A stretch of DNA of 64,000 nucleotides, taken from NCBI GenBank assembly GCA_946406115.1, contig OX291554.1, positions 13,713,092 through 13,777,091 of the forward strand. The letters are read 5' to 3'. How positions within the stretch are numbered: the stretch's first letter is position 1; every line of letters starts with the position of its first letter. The stretch comes from Apoda limacodes (taxonomy: Eukaryota; Arthropoda; Insecta; Lepidoptera; Limacodidae). Below the pieces are notes generated by a model. The model did no database searches. It saw nothing but the letters and a program-made list of their open reading frames with translations, and was not told where the DNA came from. Positions 20,001-31,309 of the stretch are shown piece after piece. The translations under genes were made by a program, and so were the position numbers.

Positions 20001-21640
20001 TAGCCGTGTTTTGTTAACTAGATTTTTTTTAACATAGAAAGTTATCGCATCACAGAGCCATTGACATGTCAACAAACAAAATAACTGTTGACTATTTTTA
20101 AAGAACATCCACTGTTCTACCTCCTGAGCATGTGCAGGCAATGCGTTAAATGCGTACCGTAAATGTCGCCATATTTAACATAGAGCGTTTTAATTTTTGG
20201 TCAACATATAGATGAAATGCGTGCATAGAGAGCATAGAGCACTCTCAATGCGTAAATATAAGAATAATTACTAAATTTCTTTTGCGAAAGTGATATTGCT
20301 AATATTGCTAGAGCGGTCGCGCGGAACCGCAGGAATCGGATCACAGTGCTATTGTTTGAATGTGTACCTACAATTTTATTGATTAACATTAATTATGAAT
20401 TTCATACTCGTCAGTTTTTTGTAAATTACAGTATCATTTAATTATCACCGGAGCTACGACACCTATAGGTATGTATAATATATAACTATTTTAAAAAGCC
20501 CTCTTAAATTTTTAGTTTTTGCTATTATATTTTAATTATTAGTTAGGAAAAAAGCCTATATAACAATATTTTGAGAAAACGATTAGTGATTTTAGTCAAT
20601 AAACTATAGAGTATTTTAATCTCAATTTACATAGGTTATTATGATTATGTTATTTAAAAATAATCAATAAAACTAAAAGATTTAAGTAAGTATAATATTT
20701 TATTAGTTTTCTAAATCCAACAAAAATCTTTTTCTTAAGAACTAATAAGTCCATCATTGTAATTAAATAACTTATATATCGCAAAATATAACACAAACAA
20801 TGCAAATTACACTCAGTTTAACTCTTAGTGCTCGTACAAAGTAATTTAATTCATAAAATAAGGTTAAATGCACCAGTGTAGCTGTGCGCGTGACTTTGAT
20901 CGTCGCTGCTGGCCGACCAGGTAGAGGGCGTTAGCACTGCGGCAGCGTCAATGGCAGCCCTTAAATGTTACATACCCAATAGCGCTTGTGCATACACTGT
21001 CTTGCCAATTAATTGATATCGTAGTTTATAAAATACATAATTCTACTTTTTCTATTGTTATTTACATATGTTATGTTTTTTTAATTTAAACATCGCAGAA
21101 CTCCGGGGAAAATATTTACGTTCTGTAGATACAATGTGTCACAGGGGTCATCAATATATAAATACTTTATCAACCTAAAAATAATGTAATATAAGTGACG
21201 TTAGGTGAAAATATGAATTGTCGTTTTAGTGTTCGCCTTAAAACACTTGGGAATTAAGATACCTACAGACTTGGCAACACAGACATAAAAAAATTGTTGT
21301 TTGCTTTGCGAATGATTATTTTAGAAACTTAGTTTGTAACTCAAATATAGCAAGCAGATTAGTGTAATAACTTGTGAAAAGTGTTTTTTTTCATAAACCC
21401 TTTTTTCAATAGTTTCTACAAGATTTTATTGCACTAATCGTCATTTTTATCACTTTACGCACGCATAGTTCACGTCGACGCACAGATTACGTATGATGTA
21501 GTGTTGTACTTGTCGTACCTGAAAATTCACGTACTCGTATTGGCTCATTTCGTGTGCCTGAACGCGGAACTAGACGTATAAGTCACCTTTGATTTTACCA
21601 CACTTAATTACTCTAAAGGTGACAGTTAACTACTAAACTT
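20001..21640. other. AT-rich stretch without a recognisable gene
   Basis: No gene is recognised. A GC-richer patch at 20865-20960 (GTGCGCGTGACTTTGATCG, then CTGGCCGACCAGGTAGAGGG) has no coding signal I can support. Confidence 0.35.
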
Positions 21641-21800
21641 ATGGGTCATAATACAAATATAAAGCCACCTTATTTCAGATACACTTTACCAGAACCAGTG
21701 TTGTGGCGATAAGCTTACCACTTGTCTAACAGGACTAAAGTGGTTAGTAAACCTATCTGCTAATTATGAAGTGGGGGCGTATACAGCCACTGGTTTATAA
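21640..21800 (+). repeat. GTGGGGG repeat family, copy 1
   Basis: Shares with 51890-52165, and with the reverse strand of 38930-39035 and 54590-54790, the series AGCCACYTTA, CAGTGTTGTGGYRAWARGCTTAC, AAAGTGGYTRGTRAA and TATGAWGTGGGGG-GTRT. No coding sequence. Unknown class. Confidence 0.6.
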
Positions 21801-22152
21801 GCTCTTTTGGAGATTACAGCCATGACATTATACATACACACATAATTTTATTTCAAAGCCTATACAACAATAATTGTCAATAAACGTAATAAAGTCCAGT
21901 GTCAGCTTGTCTAGTAATTTTTCACGGATGTTTATAGAGCATGTCCGTTGCAGTGTTGAATATAGGTCAGACCGCGCTCACTGGAATAAGCTTTGCACTT
22001 AATGCCATCGTCATACAACTTTATTAACAAAGAATATTATAAATAATAAATACGTTTTACAATTTCCATTTGTTTTGTATGATTTTTTATCGCACAACTA
22101 ATAGAAAAGGTAAAATAATAACACTTCTTTTTGTGTTTTACTAAAAACACTG

Positions 22153-23097
22153 TAAAATAGCCTTGGGTAACTCCGGACATAACTATATCTTTGGATATAT
22201 ATCCGAGGCCGGATATGTTACAGCTCCTTCACTTTGCGTGAAATAAACATGTCCTATATCCAGGGAGTGAACGAACTAATGCAAATAAACAGCGGAGCGT
22301 GTCGCCCATGTCAGTGGCACAGAGCAGCCGAATAGCGATGCACGCATATCACTGAAAGTGAGAGAGAGAGAGAGAGCTAGCGTTAAAAGCAAAATAATCG
22401 ATCTCAGCGCTTTTTAAAATCACGCCTGCTAATCCCAATGTATATGCATTGGAATATGAATTTCCGTGCAATACCCTTTAAAGCTCTTAAACCGCTTATA
22501 ATTAAGTGGACGTTTTTTGTCTTTAATTCAATTTTTTGTTTACGTAAGTATGTACGTACTATAGATTAGTACTTATTACAATAGTTTTTAGTATCCCCTC
22601 TGCTTTGTGACGTGCGCGTGAATATCTGTTAGGAAAATATAATATAAGTGTCAATGATTACTAGTGTATTTTTGATGTGTGTTGTTTATAAATAATTATT
22701 ATCGTTTACTTTTCTGGTATGATTTGTTTGTGTATGAGGAGACTGTGTAAATATTTACATCTATAAAAGTTTTGAGTTAAAATTGCGTATTGTGAATAAA
22801 AAAAATAGTTTATAAAGGTTACAGTCATCCGAAAAAAGTCGTCTGAAATTATATCCTTACCTAAGAAATGACTAGTCAAACAAAGCCCGGTTCATAGCTA
22901 TCACAACTCATCACCAAAAATGTATTTGTTCCGAACAAACGAGCGATAAACTAACGATTTGTGCACTCGTGATTGAAAAAAAAAAAGTACGAATAGATCC
23001 GAGGATTCGTTTGACCGCGGTGTGCTAGAAAATTGCATATTCCCGCGGATATGTGACATATCCAATTTTTGTCCGGAGTTCCTTAGCCCACGGCTAC
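22153..23097. mobile_element. Possible DNA transposon with imperfect terminal inverted repeats
   Basis: The left end TAGCCTTGGGTAACTCCGGAC, with GGATATATATCCGAGG after it (22158-22210), pairs with the right end, whose reverse complement reads TAGCCGTGGGCTAAGGAACT then CCGGAC..GGATATGTCACATATCCGCGG (23097-23040). The inverted repeats are about 60 bases with gaps and enclose roughly 945 bases. The inside has an (AG)n microsatellite (22356-22374) and a segment related to 50490-50640. A 110-codon minus-strand frame (22901-23233) crosses the right end and is not a convincing protein. Non-autonomous if real. Confidence 0.45.
22225..22425 (+). repeat. Repeat shared with 50490-50640
   Basis: Both loci contain a TTCACTTTSCGTKAAATAAACATRTCCTA motif and later a GTGARAGAG stretch followed by GCTAGCGTTAAAAGCAAAAT or its variant AGCGAGCGTTGAAAGCGAAA. 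They are separated by different lengths of sequence. Confidence 0.55.
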
Positions 23098-23679
23098 TGT
23101 AAAACTTTGACTCCGCAGGATGTAAACATGAATGGATATTTTTTGTATCCAGGATACTTCTCATTTTACGCAACCCTTGCCGGTTGTTTTCTAAACTCTG
23201 ATTGCTTATTATTTTGGTTAACTTCTCCAGCACTGTGATGTATTTTAGACTCTATGACCCGTTTTGTTTGAACGCATAATGTACAATATGCCATTATTGT
23301 CAATAATCCGACTGTAGACTATCAAGGGCAGACAATTTTGGAAGGAATTCCTATTTTTGTGTGCGTCCACTTTATGTTACTATAGAAGTTTTTATATATG
23401 GAAATGTACAATATGTTCAAAATGAGTCCATGTTTCGTTCAATTCCATTAAGTACATTTTACAACAATTTCTTGATACAATATATGGATAAGATTTTTCT
23501 ACGAAAATTTTTAATTTCAAAAACAAAAGAAAAACTATCACTTGGCATAGACATATTATAGACTGTTTTTTTGGATTTTGGATTTATCAAACACCGCCAT
23601 CTGGCTTCAAACTATGTAAGCAAAGCTTGTATTATGACGACCAGACAACGGATACAATTATTTGTTACTTTTTTTTGGA
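23098..23679. other. AT-rich stretch without a recognisable gene
   Basis: Two short plus-strand frames lie here (23053-23238 and 23361-23561). The second begins MRPLYVTIEVFIYGNVQYVQ but has no recognisable motif, and its end is Lys/Leu-rich low complexity. I do not call a gene. Confidence 0.35.
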
Positions 23680-23820
23680 AATACATACATATCATACATA
23701 AATAGACCTAGACTCAAGACAAACACAAATGTATATTACAAACATGTTTGGTCAGTGCGGGAATCGACCCTACACGCTCTGCACAGCAGCCGGCCACACT
23801 ACCAACTAGGCTGCGAGGGA
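23680..23820 (-). mobile_element. tRNA-derived SINE
   Basis: On the minus strand the element begins near 23820 with CCTCGCAGCCTAGTTGGTAG then TGTGGCC (A-box region of an RNA polymerase III promoter) and continues with GTGTAGGGTCGATTCCCGC (B box, tRNA consensus GGTTCGANTCC). A T-rich tail follows, with repeated ATGTATG phrases down to about 23680. The layout of A box, about 35 bases, B box and AT-rich tail is that of tRNA-derived SINEs. It is not a tRNA gene: no cloverleaf acceptor stem can be closed. Confidence 0.72.
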
Positions 23821-24065
23821 GTATAGTCAAAGCTATTAAATAAAAAATCATTTACATTCCCATCCAACTGCATTCGAAGTAATGAAGTTTATTTTCTTAC
23901 CACCACAATTCGTTTATTATTGCCTTATTTAAAAGATTAGCCAAGGTTATCCTTTTTTCTACTATCAAAAGCAGAACAAGTAGTGAAGGGTTTATTGAGT
24001 AAATCATTTTGTTACAACAGCAATATTCAATTTTATTACATTAAAAGCATGCTGTATCTGTTTCT

Positions 24066-24147
24066 TTTGAATGGTAGGATGCTGCTGGTCGTTGCAGTCT
24101 TTGCAGCCGAAACAACTAGTAATATCCTGCCATTCAGAAAATAAAAA
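24066..24147. repeat. Hairpin with 16-17-base arms
   Basis: TTTTGAATGGTAGGAT at the left pairs with ATCCTGCCATTCAGAAAA at the right with one or two mismatches, enclosing about 47 bases. It may be the core of a tiny MITE or a hairpin RNA; no further evidence. Confidence 0.6.
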
Positions 24148-24239
24148 AAAACCACCTTAGGCTTACTTATATATCAATCGAGGATATCCTGTTTATTTCA
24201 GCAAAATTCTTTGCTTCTATGATTAGGGGATTAAATAGT

Positions 24240-24510
24240 TTTTAGGGTTCCTTACTTTAAAAGGAAAAACGGAACCCTTATAGGATTACTTTGTTGTACG
24301 TCTGTCTGTCTGTTCGTCTGTCAAGTTGAAATTAATAATAAGGTCTACGGTCCCTTGAAGCTGTAAAAAAATTAAGCTTCGAAGTCAACGCAATAAAAAT
24401 ACAACAGTTGTCCAACGGCAAAGTTAAGTTTGTCCCTCAATACAGTTTACCTATTACGGAACCCTTCGCGCGCGACTCCCACTCGCACTTGGCCGGATTT
24501 TTTATGTACA
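24240..24510 (+). repeat. GGGTTCCGT dispersed repeat, diverged subfamily
   Basis: Begins TTTTAGGGTTCCTTACTTTAAA, contains a GTCTGTCTGTCTGTTCGTC tract and ends GGAACCCTTCGCGCGCGACT then CCCACTCGCACTTGGCCGG. Both ends match the family, as at 49325-49618, but the middle differs, so it is a separate subfamily or a recombinant copy. Confidence 0.7.
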
Positions 24511-24826
24511 CATACATATAGGTAGGGAATGATATCAAAAACATGAATGTGAACGTGAATGAACCGTACTATCAAATTTTCAATGAAAAAGTTAAATACT
24601 GATTTTTATGAATTTAACTAAATTTTCATACAACTCTCCAACTGCTACATCAGCCCCTAGGGGATAGTTTTTGAAAAAATTGGCAACACGTCAATATTTA
24701 TTTTCAACTTAAATTTCGAATACATAATCATGGTTCTATTTGCAAAACTAACCGAAAAACAGTGTAACAGTGTAGCAGTATGGTCCAAAATGTTCTAAAC
24801 CAGTTTTTACTTGTTTAATATATATG

Positions 24827-24990
24827 CAGCGGCAGACCAAGGTTTTCAAAATAAGGAAAATAAGTGAAATATTTTCTGAATAGCATTACACGCTCCGCTT
24901 TCCAATGCTTTTCGATAAAAGACTCCTGCATAACAATACGATTTTATTTATTCTGACGTTAAAATACGAGCACCTAGGTCATTGTAAAAT
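24827..24990 (+). repeat. Dispersed repeat also at 53405-53585
   Basis: Shared landmarks are GCAGCGRCAG, ATAAGTGAAATATTTTCTGA then ATA, CATTACACGCTYCGCTTTCC then AAYGCTTTTC, and GATTTTATTTATT..AAAATACGAG. About 75 percent identical by eye, no coding content. Confidence 0.6.
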
Positions 24991-25290
24991 ATTTTGTAGG
25001 AAACATTTACTATTTCACTATAGTAAGTACAATTATTTTTAAGTGACATTACAAGACCATGACTTTATAAAAGTATTTAGCATTAATTTTGCAATGAAAT
25101 ATATATACGAATAAAACCTATGATGTCGAAAAAAATGGTTTTAATCAAAAATTTAAAATTAAATTTAAATTGGCGCAAAAATATAGTAAAATTATAATTA
25201 TAATAGTTTTAGATAAATCACACAGCGCTGTCTAGTTCCAAACTAAGCGTGGTTTTTATTATACATACACATATGTGTGTATTCCTATAT
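24991..25290. other. AT-rich stretch without a recognisable gene
   Basis: Nothing recognised. An ATTATAATTATAATAG palindromic run lies near 25188-25205. Confidence 0.4.
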
Positions 25291-25294
25291 ATAC

Positions 25295-25475
25295 ATGGGT
25301 TGTGTTCTGAGGAATTGTTCGAAATGATGCCCACAGCTACTTTAGCGACTGAAGAGTCGACAACGCGCGAGTGATACCCCTGGTGTTGCAAGCGTTCATA
25401 GGCTATGGCGACAGCTTACCATCAGGCGGGCCGTAAGCTTGTTTGCCACCTTAGTGGTATAAAAAATATATATAT
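25295..25475 (+). mobile_element. LINE copy F, internally deleted 3' end
   Basis: A piece of the RT C-terminal coding region (GGGTTGTGTTCTGAGGAATT then GTTCGAAATGATGCCCAC, ending near 25344) is joined directly to the last 115 bases of the LINE (from AGAGTCGACAACGCGCGAGT to TTGTTTGCCACCTTAGTGGT) and an (AT)-rich tail. About 180 bases of element sequence are missing at the junction relative to copy E. Confidence 0.82.
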
Positions 25476-25495
25476 ATTATTTTGTAAATATAATA

Positions 25496-25575
25496 CTTTT
25501 TTGTAAATACCTCAAGATGAACACAAATAAAAATGTCTGGGAGTCGAACACCCGCCTACGGTTCAGCAGGTAGGT
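25496..25575 (-). mobile_element. SINE-like fragment with a B box
   Basis: On the minus strand GGCGGGTGTTCGACTCCCAG (B-box-like) is followed by ACATTTTTATTTGTGTTCAT, the same arrangement as in the SINE at 23680-23820. The A-box half is not clear. Confidence 0.4.
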
Positions 25576-27094
25576 CATGATAAAAATATATTGTTATAGT
25601 GTACATAAGCTGATCGGCTTATTTGTGTTTAGTGTATGTCTCACTAAAAATAATCAAAAGATTAGTGTTGTTCTAAGATTTAAATGATAAATTTTAGACT
25701 ATGTAATGCACTCTTTGGTTTTGAAGCTAAATAAACTTCTTGTAATTGATTGTTTTTATTATTAACAAATAAGTCAGAATCGTGTCGTTCTTAATTGTGC
25801 CTTTTTTACAAATAGTGCCTAGACTACCTATTGATAGATATCTGAATAAATACACCAAAACTTTTAAAATTGGTAGGTATTTTGTGCCTTAACACAACCC
25901 TTTCCTTTTGTGAATTGACAGAAACTAGAAACAAACAAATAAATCTGTTTTTGCTGCATTTTTATTATAAATAATTAAAATTATCGTCAACGTAATGTTG
26001 AAAACCCTATAAATATTAAGAACTACAACAAAAAAGTTAAAGGTGATAATATGCAACTTCTAGGTACTGACAGGATCTTAAATATCGTTGACTAACCGTT
26101 TAAAAAAACCACTAAACGGCAAACATCAATTAAACTTCATTAAAATTATTTATAAATCAACACATATAATTTAAAATTTGCAGTAACATTTAAATAAGAA
26201 ATAAAATACAAAGACAAACTCAAGATATTAGTAAAAATAGGGATGTAGCGATATATGGTTTTGCCGATAATAATCGGCGGTAACGATACCGATACGAAGT
26301 TATAAAAACATTTTTTTTTATTTACATTAAAAGAATAACAATGAGAAATAAGTCTTTTTAAATATTATCACCAAAATCAAATTTTAATGTATATTTATTT
26401 CAATACAAATAATTAATATTATTTGACGATAATAATTGTTTGCGCAGATTGATCTATCGCGTAGCAGGTCATTCTGTATTTTATTCGTTTATTCCCCTCG
26501 GACCAACTGAACGGCATAACTAGTTTTGCCGTAGGGGTTTGTCTTATACAGTACTTAATGACCCTGCCGTATAGGCGCTTAGAGAGTTCGACTGAGCTTA
26601 TTTTCATAAAGATCCATTTTCATTTATATTTTTATCGTCTGTCACTGGCATGTTCTAAGATTTGTTCAGTATATTTGTAGTCTAATAAAATAAGGTCATC
26701 CTCTAAAAATATTTAGTAGTAGGAAGTTCAAATACTAGCAACTAAAAAATAACAAAAAACCAAGTTTAAAGCAAAGGCAGAACATGAGGTTAGGTTTATT
26801 TAGCCTAAGGTAAAAAAAGAACGACGAAAATTTGTTTTTTGAAAACCAACGGCATGTGAGTAAAAACACTTATCTAAATTTGGAGCTTATTTATTCTTTC
26901 GTGGTTTTTTTTTGTTAAAATTGTATTATTCTCCATATACACGCACAAAGGTAAGTGTCATTTACTCAAAATGTAATAGGTAGAAAGTTACAAGATCTCA
27001 TACGGTAAGAATAGGACGTTTTGACATAGTCACTTTTGATAACTTTAAAGCTCAACAAATCAGTTCCAATATTTTACTCTAAATATCAATTCAT
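25576..27094. other. AT-rich stretch without a recognisable gene
   Basis: No gene supported. A 62-codon minus-strand frame (26419-26607) has mixed composition (KISSVELSKRLYGRVIKYC) and sits in a slightly GC-richer patch, but I do not recognise it. Confidence 0.35.
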
Positions 27095-27321
27095 CAAGAG
27101 GTCAGACATCAAGTTTACAGAGTAGATTAAACAAACGAGGCGGTTCGAATCCGGAACGTAGTCCGTCGAATATTAATCGCTTCGCAAACCTTCCTTTATT
27201 TGATATTCTGTTAAGTCCCGACATTTATCTTGACGGTGTAAGAGGTCAAGGCTTTTTCAACTCATCACTTTACTTATATATAAAAAAACAAACGGTCTAT
27301 GAATCTTTATTAATTTTTTTC

Positions 27322-27605
27322 ATCATCATCATTCTATCAATCAATCTATATCAGTCTAATGCTGGACATAAGCCTGCCTTTGCTAAGGTACTCCACCACA
27401 CTCGTTACTCCTCCTTTTTTATCCAGTCACTTCCACCTACCTTCTTCAGGTCATCAGTCCACCTGTCTGGAGGAGACCCAGGCTGCGCTTACTGGTCCGT
27501 GGTCTCCCCTAAAGATCTTGTCTGCCCCAAATGCCATCGGTTCTGCGACAGATATTATTTTGTAGGTCAATTTAAGTACACCATGTGCAACCCACTCGGA
27601 CAAAC
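27322..27605 (-). mobile_element. RTE-type LINE, 3' end
   Basis: The plus strand begins TTCATCATCATCATTC, so on the minus strand the element ends in GATGATGATGAA, the short-repeat tail of RTE LINEs. The adjacent sequence is the antisense of the RT C-terminus: the minus strand reads GSPPDRWTDDLKKVGGSDW, matching the GRPxxRWxDDLKKxAG block of that clade. About 280 bases remain, with stops. Confidence 0.75.
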
Positions 27606-27965
27606 TACTGATTTCCACTACGTTGCGCTACGAGGGCTTTGTTGATCAAAAAACCAATCCCATTCTGGGATCGCTGGTAACCTCACTCTCTTCGTCCTGC
27701 TGTTGTACATCGCCCTCAAAAGTCGTTCTTCGCACCTCCTGCCGAAACGTTACCAAGATCGTTACCATAGCCTGGAAAAGTAGGGCTACTGGAAACTGGT
27801 CGCCTAAGTGTATTCTTTTAGGCCATGGGAAATTTGCCAATAATGGCCACGCTGGGCATTATGTGGGTTATTTGTAGGCTGGCTAGATAGTAGTTTTACC
27901 GCCACTACTCGGTCGTCAGGGGCTCTTATGTTATACAGCAGATGAGGTTGACAATTTGGAGCCTA
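27606..27965. other. GC-moderate segment of unknown origin
   Basis: Two overlapping frames lie here, one on each strand (27623-27877 plus, 27646-27840 minus). The composition is richer in GC than the surroundings, which suggests element-derived coding sequence, possibly more of the RTE element or of another LINE, but I recognise no motif. The segment ends at the start of LINE copy E. Confidence 0.3.
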
Positions 27966-27966
27966 G

Positions 27967-28832
27967 CGTTAGTTAGGTCGTGCAAACATCCCTCGTTCCG
28001 TTGTGGAGGTAAACCGCGGAGAACTTGTGTCTCAAATCGAGACCAAACTGTCCCAGGTCTCTGACTGGGGACGGGTAAACTTGGTCCGATTCAACCCTAC
28101 AAAGACACAAGTGTGCGCGTTCACCGCTAAGAAAACTCCATTCACTGTAGTCCCACAATTCCAAAACACTCCCCTCTCCATCTCCAAGAGCATTGGGATC
28201 CTTGGTGTCGACATCTCCAGCGATGTTCAGTTCCGAGATCATTTACAAGATAAGGTGAAGCTTGCGTCCAAAAAACTTGGTGTACTCAACAGAGCGAAGC
28301 AGTACTTCACGTCGGGGCAAAGGTTGTTACTTTACAAGTCGCAAGTTTGGCCCCATATGGAGTACTGCTGCCATCTCTGGGCAGGTGCACCCGGATACCA
28401 GCTTGGCCCTTTTGACTCGGTTCAACGACGGACTGTGAGAATTGTCGACGATTCCAAACTCACTTGCGGTATCGAGCCCTTAAGTCTGAGGAGAGACTTT
28501 GCCTCACTGTGTGTGTTCTACCGCTTGTACAATGGGTTGTGTTCAGAGGAATTGTTCGAAATGATGCCCACGGCTACTTTCTACCATCGCACCGCTCGCC
28601 ATCGGCAGGGAATTCATTCTCACACTTTAGAACCTAAATGGTCGCGTACAGTGCGGTTTCAGAGAAACTTCCTCCCGCGAACGCTTAAGTTGTGGAATGA
28701 GCTCCCTGCCAAGGTTTTCTGCAAGGACTACAGTATGGAGTTCTTCAAGAAAGAAGTTATTGGATTTCTGAAGGGTCGGCAACGCGCAAGTGATACCCCT
28801 GGTGTTGCAAGCGTCCATAGGCTACGGTGACC
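27967..28832 (+). pseudogene. LINE copy E: RT C-terminal half, open reading frame of 275 codons
   Basis: This is a plus-strand fragment of the copy A-type LINE, from just after the YADD box to the ORF2 stop codon. The frame is open from 28003 to 28830 and includes VSDWGRVNLVRFNPTKTQVC, VLNRAKQYFTSGQRLLLYK, PHMEYCCHLWAGAPGYQLG, RTVRIVDDSKLTCGIEPLS, TVRFQRNFLPRTLKLWNELP and a C-terminal VASVHRLR. It lacks endonuclease and RT catalytic residues. The 3' untranslated tail is cut off within GGCTACGGTGACCG, so neither end is natural. It is about as well preserved as copy A; its open frame suggests a recent origin rather than function. Confidence 0.9.
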
Positions 28833-29046
28833 GTTCCCTGGAAATTTAAAGTTCTACCATGGTTCTAACTAGCCTGGTAGGCTAACGATCGATTTCAAGA
28901 TTTGATCCTAACAGGTGAAACTTGTAAAAAGAATAAAACACAAAGAATAGTTAACAACACTCTTCAAATTACACCAAAATCGGCTTAGCGATTCAACCGA
29001 ATTCATCCATCAAGCATCTCCAAAGAATTTTGACAAGCATTATCGA
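28833..29046. other. Spacer
   Basis: No recognisable feature. Confidence 0.4.
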
Positions 29047-29230
29047 TATGCATACTAATATTATAAATGCGAAAGTAACTCTTCCCGCTCAAACTGCTGT
29101 ACCGATTAAGATGAAATATGGTATGGAAATAGTATAAGTCCTGGGGAAGGACATTGTAGACTACGTAAAAACGTCAAGTATGATTCGTTTTTTTTTGTCT
29201 CAAATAAAGGGGTTGCAGTTGAGATCCTAC
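29047..29230 (+). mobile_element. Helitron 5'-end fragment
   Basis: The stretch ATACTAATATTATAAATGCG then AAAGTAACTCTTCCCGCTC, followed by CTGTACCGATTAAGATGAAA, TATGGTATGGAAATAG and GGGGAAGGACAT, is the characteristic 5' opening of lepidopteran Helitrons. It trails off after about 29230 without a CTAG end. Confidence 0.6.
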
Positions 29231-29680
29231 ACCAATAATCGAAATTAGGGCAGGAGTCCATCAAGAATTACTTAAACAATCAAAAATGCTTCAAAGCTTT
29301 AACAATTCACGTGGTTGTCAATGAGTTTTATACGTCCAGAGAGCCTATGCCTATACCTATACCTTCGTGATTTTGTATTGATCAATCTTGCCAATTTTGT
29401 GGAACCTATCAATCTAAGCGCACGTCAGCTAGCAACGAAAAAAGGGCATTGTCTTTTTTTGTTCACAGGTGTGTACGGTAACATTGAATAAAGATAAATT
29501 TATACGGTAATTGACGTAAACAACCAAATTAAAAGAAAATGGTTAATCTGTAATATTTTTAAGTTAAAAATTGTCACACATCGACACTTCAAGTGTCAAA
29601 TGGCGTAAAAGCCAAAACACAACTTTTGGTGTACGGAAAAAACTAAAATGGTTAACATATTTTATTTTGTAAGTGTTAAA
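29231..29680. other. AT-rich stretch without a recognisable gene
   Basis: No gene or element recognised. Confidence 0.4.
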
Positions 29681-29682
29681 TG

Positions 29683-29840
29683 GTCACACGCAGCACGCTG
29701 TGCGGTTTCAGACAGAATTCTCTTGCAAACCCTTAGGTTGTCAAGGATTTTCCTAGGGACTACAGCTCAGTGTGGGGTTCTTCAAAGGTGGAGTGAATAT
29801 ATTAAAGGGTTGGCAACACGCAAATAATGCCCTTGGTCAG
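29683..29840 (+). mobile_element. LINE copy G, diverged 3' coding fragment
   Basis: The plus strand matches the last 50 or so codons of the copy A-type ORF2 (GTGCGGTTTCAGACAGAATT.., GGGACTACAGCTCAGTGTGG then GGTTCTTCAAAGG, GGGTTGGCAACACGCAAAT), heavily diverged, and stops at CCCTTGG before the 3' tail. Confidence 0.75.
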
Positions 29841-30060
29841 GTTCGGCTTTAAGGGGGGGTGGCCTGGGCGGCTGCCCGGGGTGCCGGTGCCTAGGGGGCG
29901 GCTATGGCTTAAATCAGATATTGATTAGACTTTCAATTAATAGTATATTCGGCCGCATGCCTAATACCAAATATTCTGCGGGCTTCTTGGCCAGATAGCC
30001 GAATATTAGGTAACAGTATTCGGCAATAGTATATTCAGCCAGTACGTAACCTCTCTCTTA
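29841..30060. repeat. ATTCGG-rich palindromic repeat next to a G-rich patch
   Basis: A G-rich stretch (29853-29905) is followed by several ATTCGGC / GCCGAATA pairs: AGTATATTCGGCCGCATGCC, CCAAATATTCTGCGGG, GCCGAATATTAGGTAACAGT, ATTCGGCAATAGTATATTCA. These face each other and could fold. The motif recurs widely in insect genomes as part of a DNA-transposon family; here only a fragment is visible. Confidence 0.45.
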
Positions 30061-31309
30061 CTTAGTTTGGTGCTAATAGAAAATACGAAAATTCTTTGTT
30101 TTGATTTGATTACTTTAAAAGTCAAATTGTATAATCCAATAAAATAGTAATCAATTATGGTCATTTAGATAAATATTTAAATTTTATACCGAAAAAAAAC
30201 CGAGAAAATCGCGATCTTCAACGTGTGGTCACGTGCTAGCGCCTATCGTACGTGGAACTGTGTCTCTTTGTAGATAGTGTTATAGTAGGTAGTGTAATAT
30301 GTCTTTGTACACTGATCGAAACCTAAGTGACCTAAGTACCTAAGTGAATGCGATGGGAGGTTTTGCTAAGGTTTAATAACTTTAGGAGCAGAAATACAGA
30401 AGTATGGTAGAGTTTTGTACGATGTCCTCTCACAAGTACGACAGGTATCGCGACTCCCCGGCGAGCTTCCTATTCAAGTTAAGAGAGGCTACGTGCGAAT
30501 ACGTAAATTGTAATGATAGGTAGTGATGAACAACGGCGACCCGCCGATGCAAGGTGCTCAACTCCAGCTCGCCCTGAGATACCGGCGGGCAGTGCAGGCT
30601 GTGCCGAGGATCTGGAGTGGAGTCAGCACGCAGTGCGCCAAAAATATGAAAATTGAGATAATTAAGATAATTAGAGGAAATTAGTAGCTTCTTATTGCTT
30701 TCCGAACGTAAAGTAATGACTGAATAGAGGTTAGTTCGGTATTTTTTTTTCAGCCTTCGTCATTTAAAAGTATGGTAATGACCATGGCAGTATGCCAGAG
30801 TGTCAAGAAACTTCTAGGGTTGCCCCTATCACTGGTCCAAACAGGATCTTTATACTGTTATAATATAATCTTAATCTTATAAAGACTCCCTAAATTATTA
30901 TGCCATCAAAGAAAAACTCTTCATACAGCCATATTTTTTGGCTAAATTATAAATGTCATTAATGTTTCTCATAGCGACACAGACAAAAATTTTGACTTAA
31001 AATTAGAACAATTAAAATTTAATTAGAATTTATGTAATTTTAAATAAAGACAGAGAAAATAAAGCAGACACTGTCTCTCCCTTAGCGATTAATTTTCGAG
31101 AGTCTTTGGTCTTGATTCTGTCATTACCTCATTGGTACAGCCGCCTCTGTCAAATGGATTCTAGAGCTCTGGGGTATTTAATTTCCGTTTGAAAGGTAAA
31201 TTATACCTACCCCATTTATCGAAACACAGACAGAAAGCAAAGGAATTACAAACAAGTACCTGTAGGTACATACCTTGAGGATAACCGTGTAGATACAAAA
31301 TAATGTGTT
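30061..31309. other. Interior of paralogous segment copy 1, non-coding
   Basis: The stretch has no gene. It holds two blocks shared with 46317-46480 and 47998-48475, and a GC-richer part (30420-30640) that the partner lacks: in the partner, text equivalent to CTGATCGAA joins directly to TCAGCACGC. Confidence 0.5.

Noticed and set aside
23742..23820. tRNA gene
   Set aside because: A- and B-box-like motifs are present, but no acceptor stem or anticodon arm can be closed and a SINE-type AT-rich tail follows.
26419..26607. A 62-codon minus-strand frame in a GC-richer patch
   Set aside because: Mixed composition is suggestive, but there is no recognisable motif or neighbouring coding signal.
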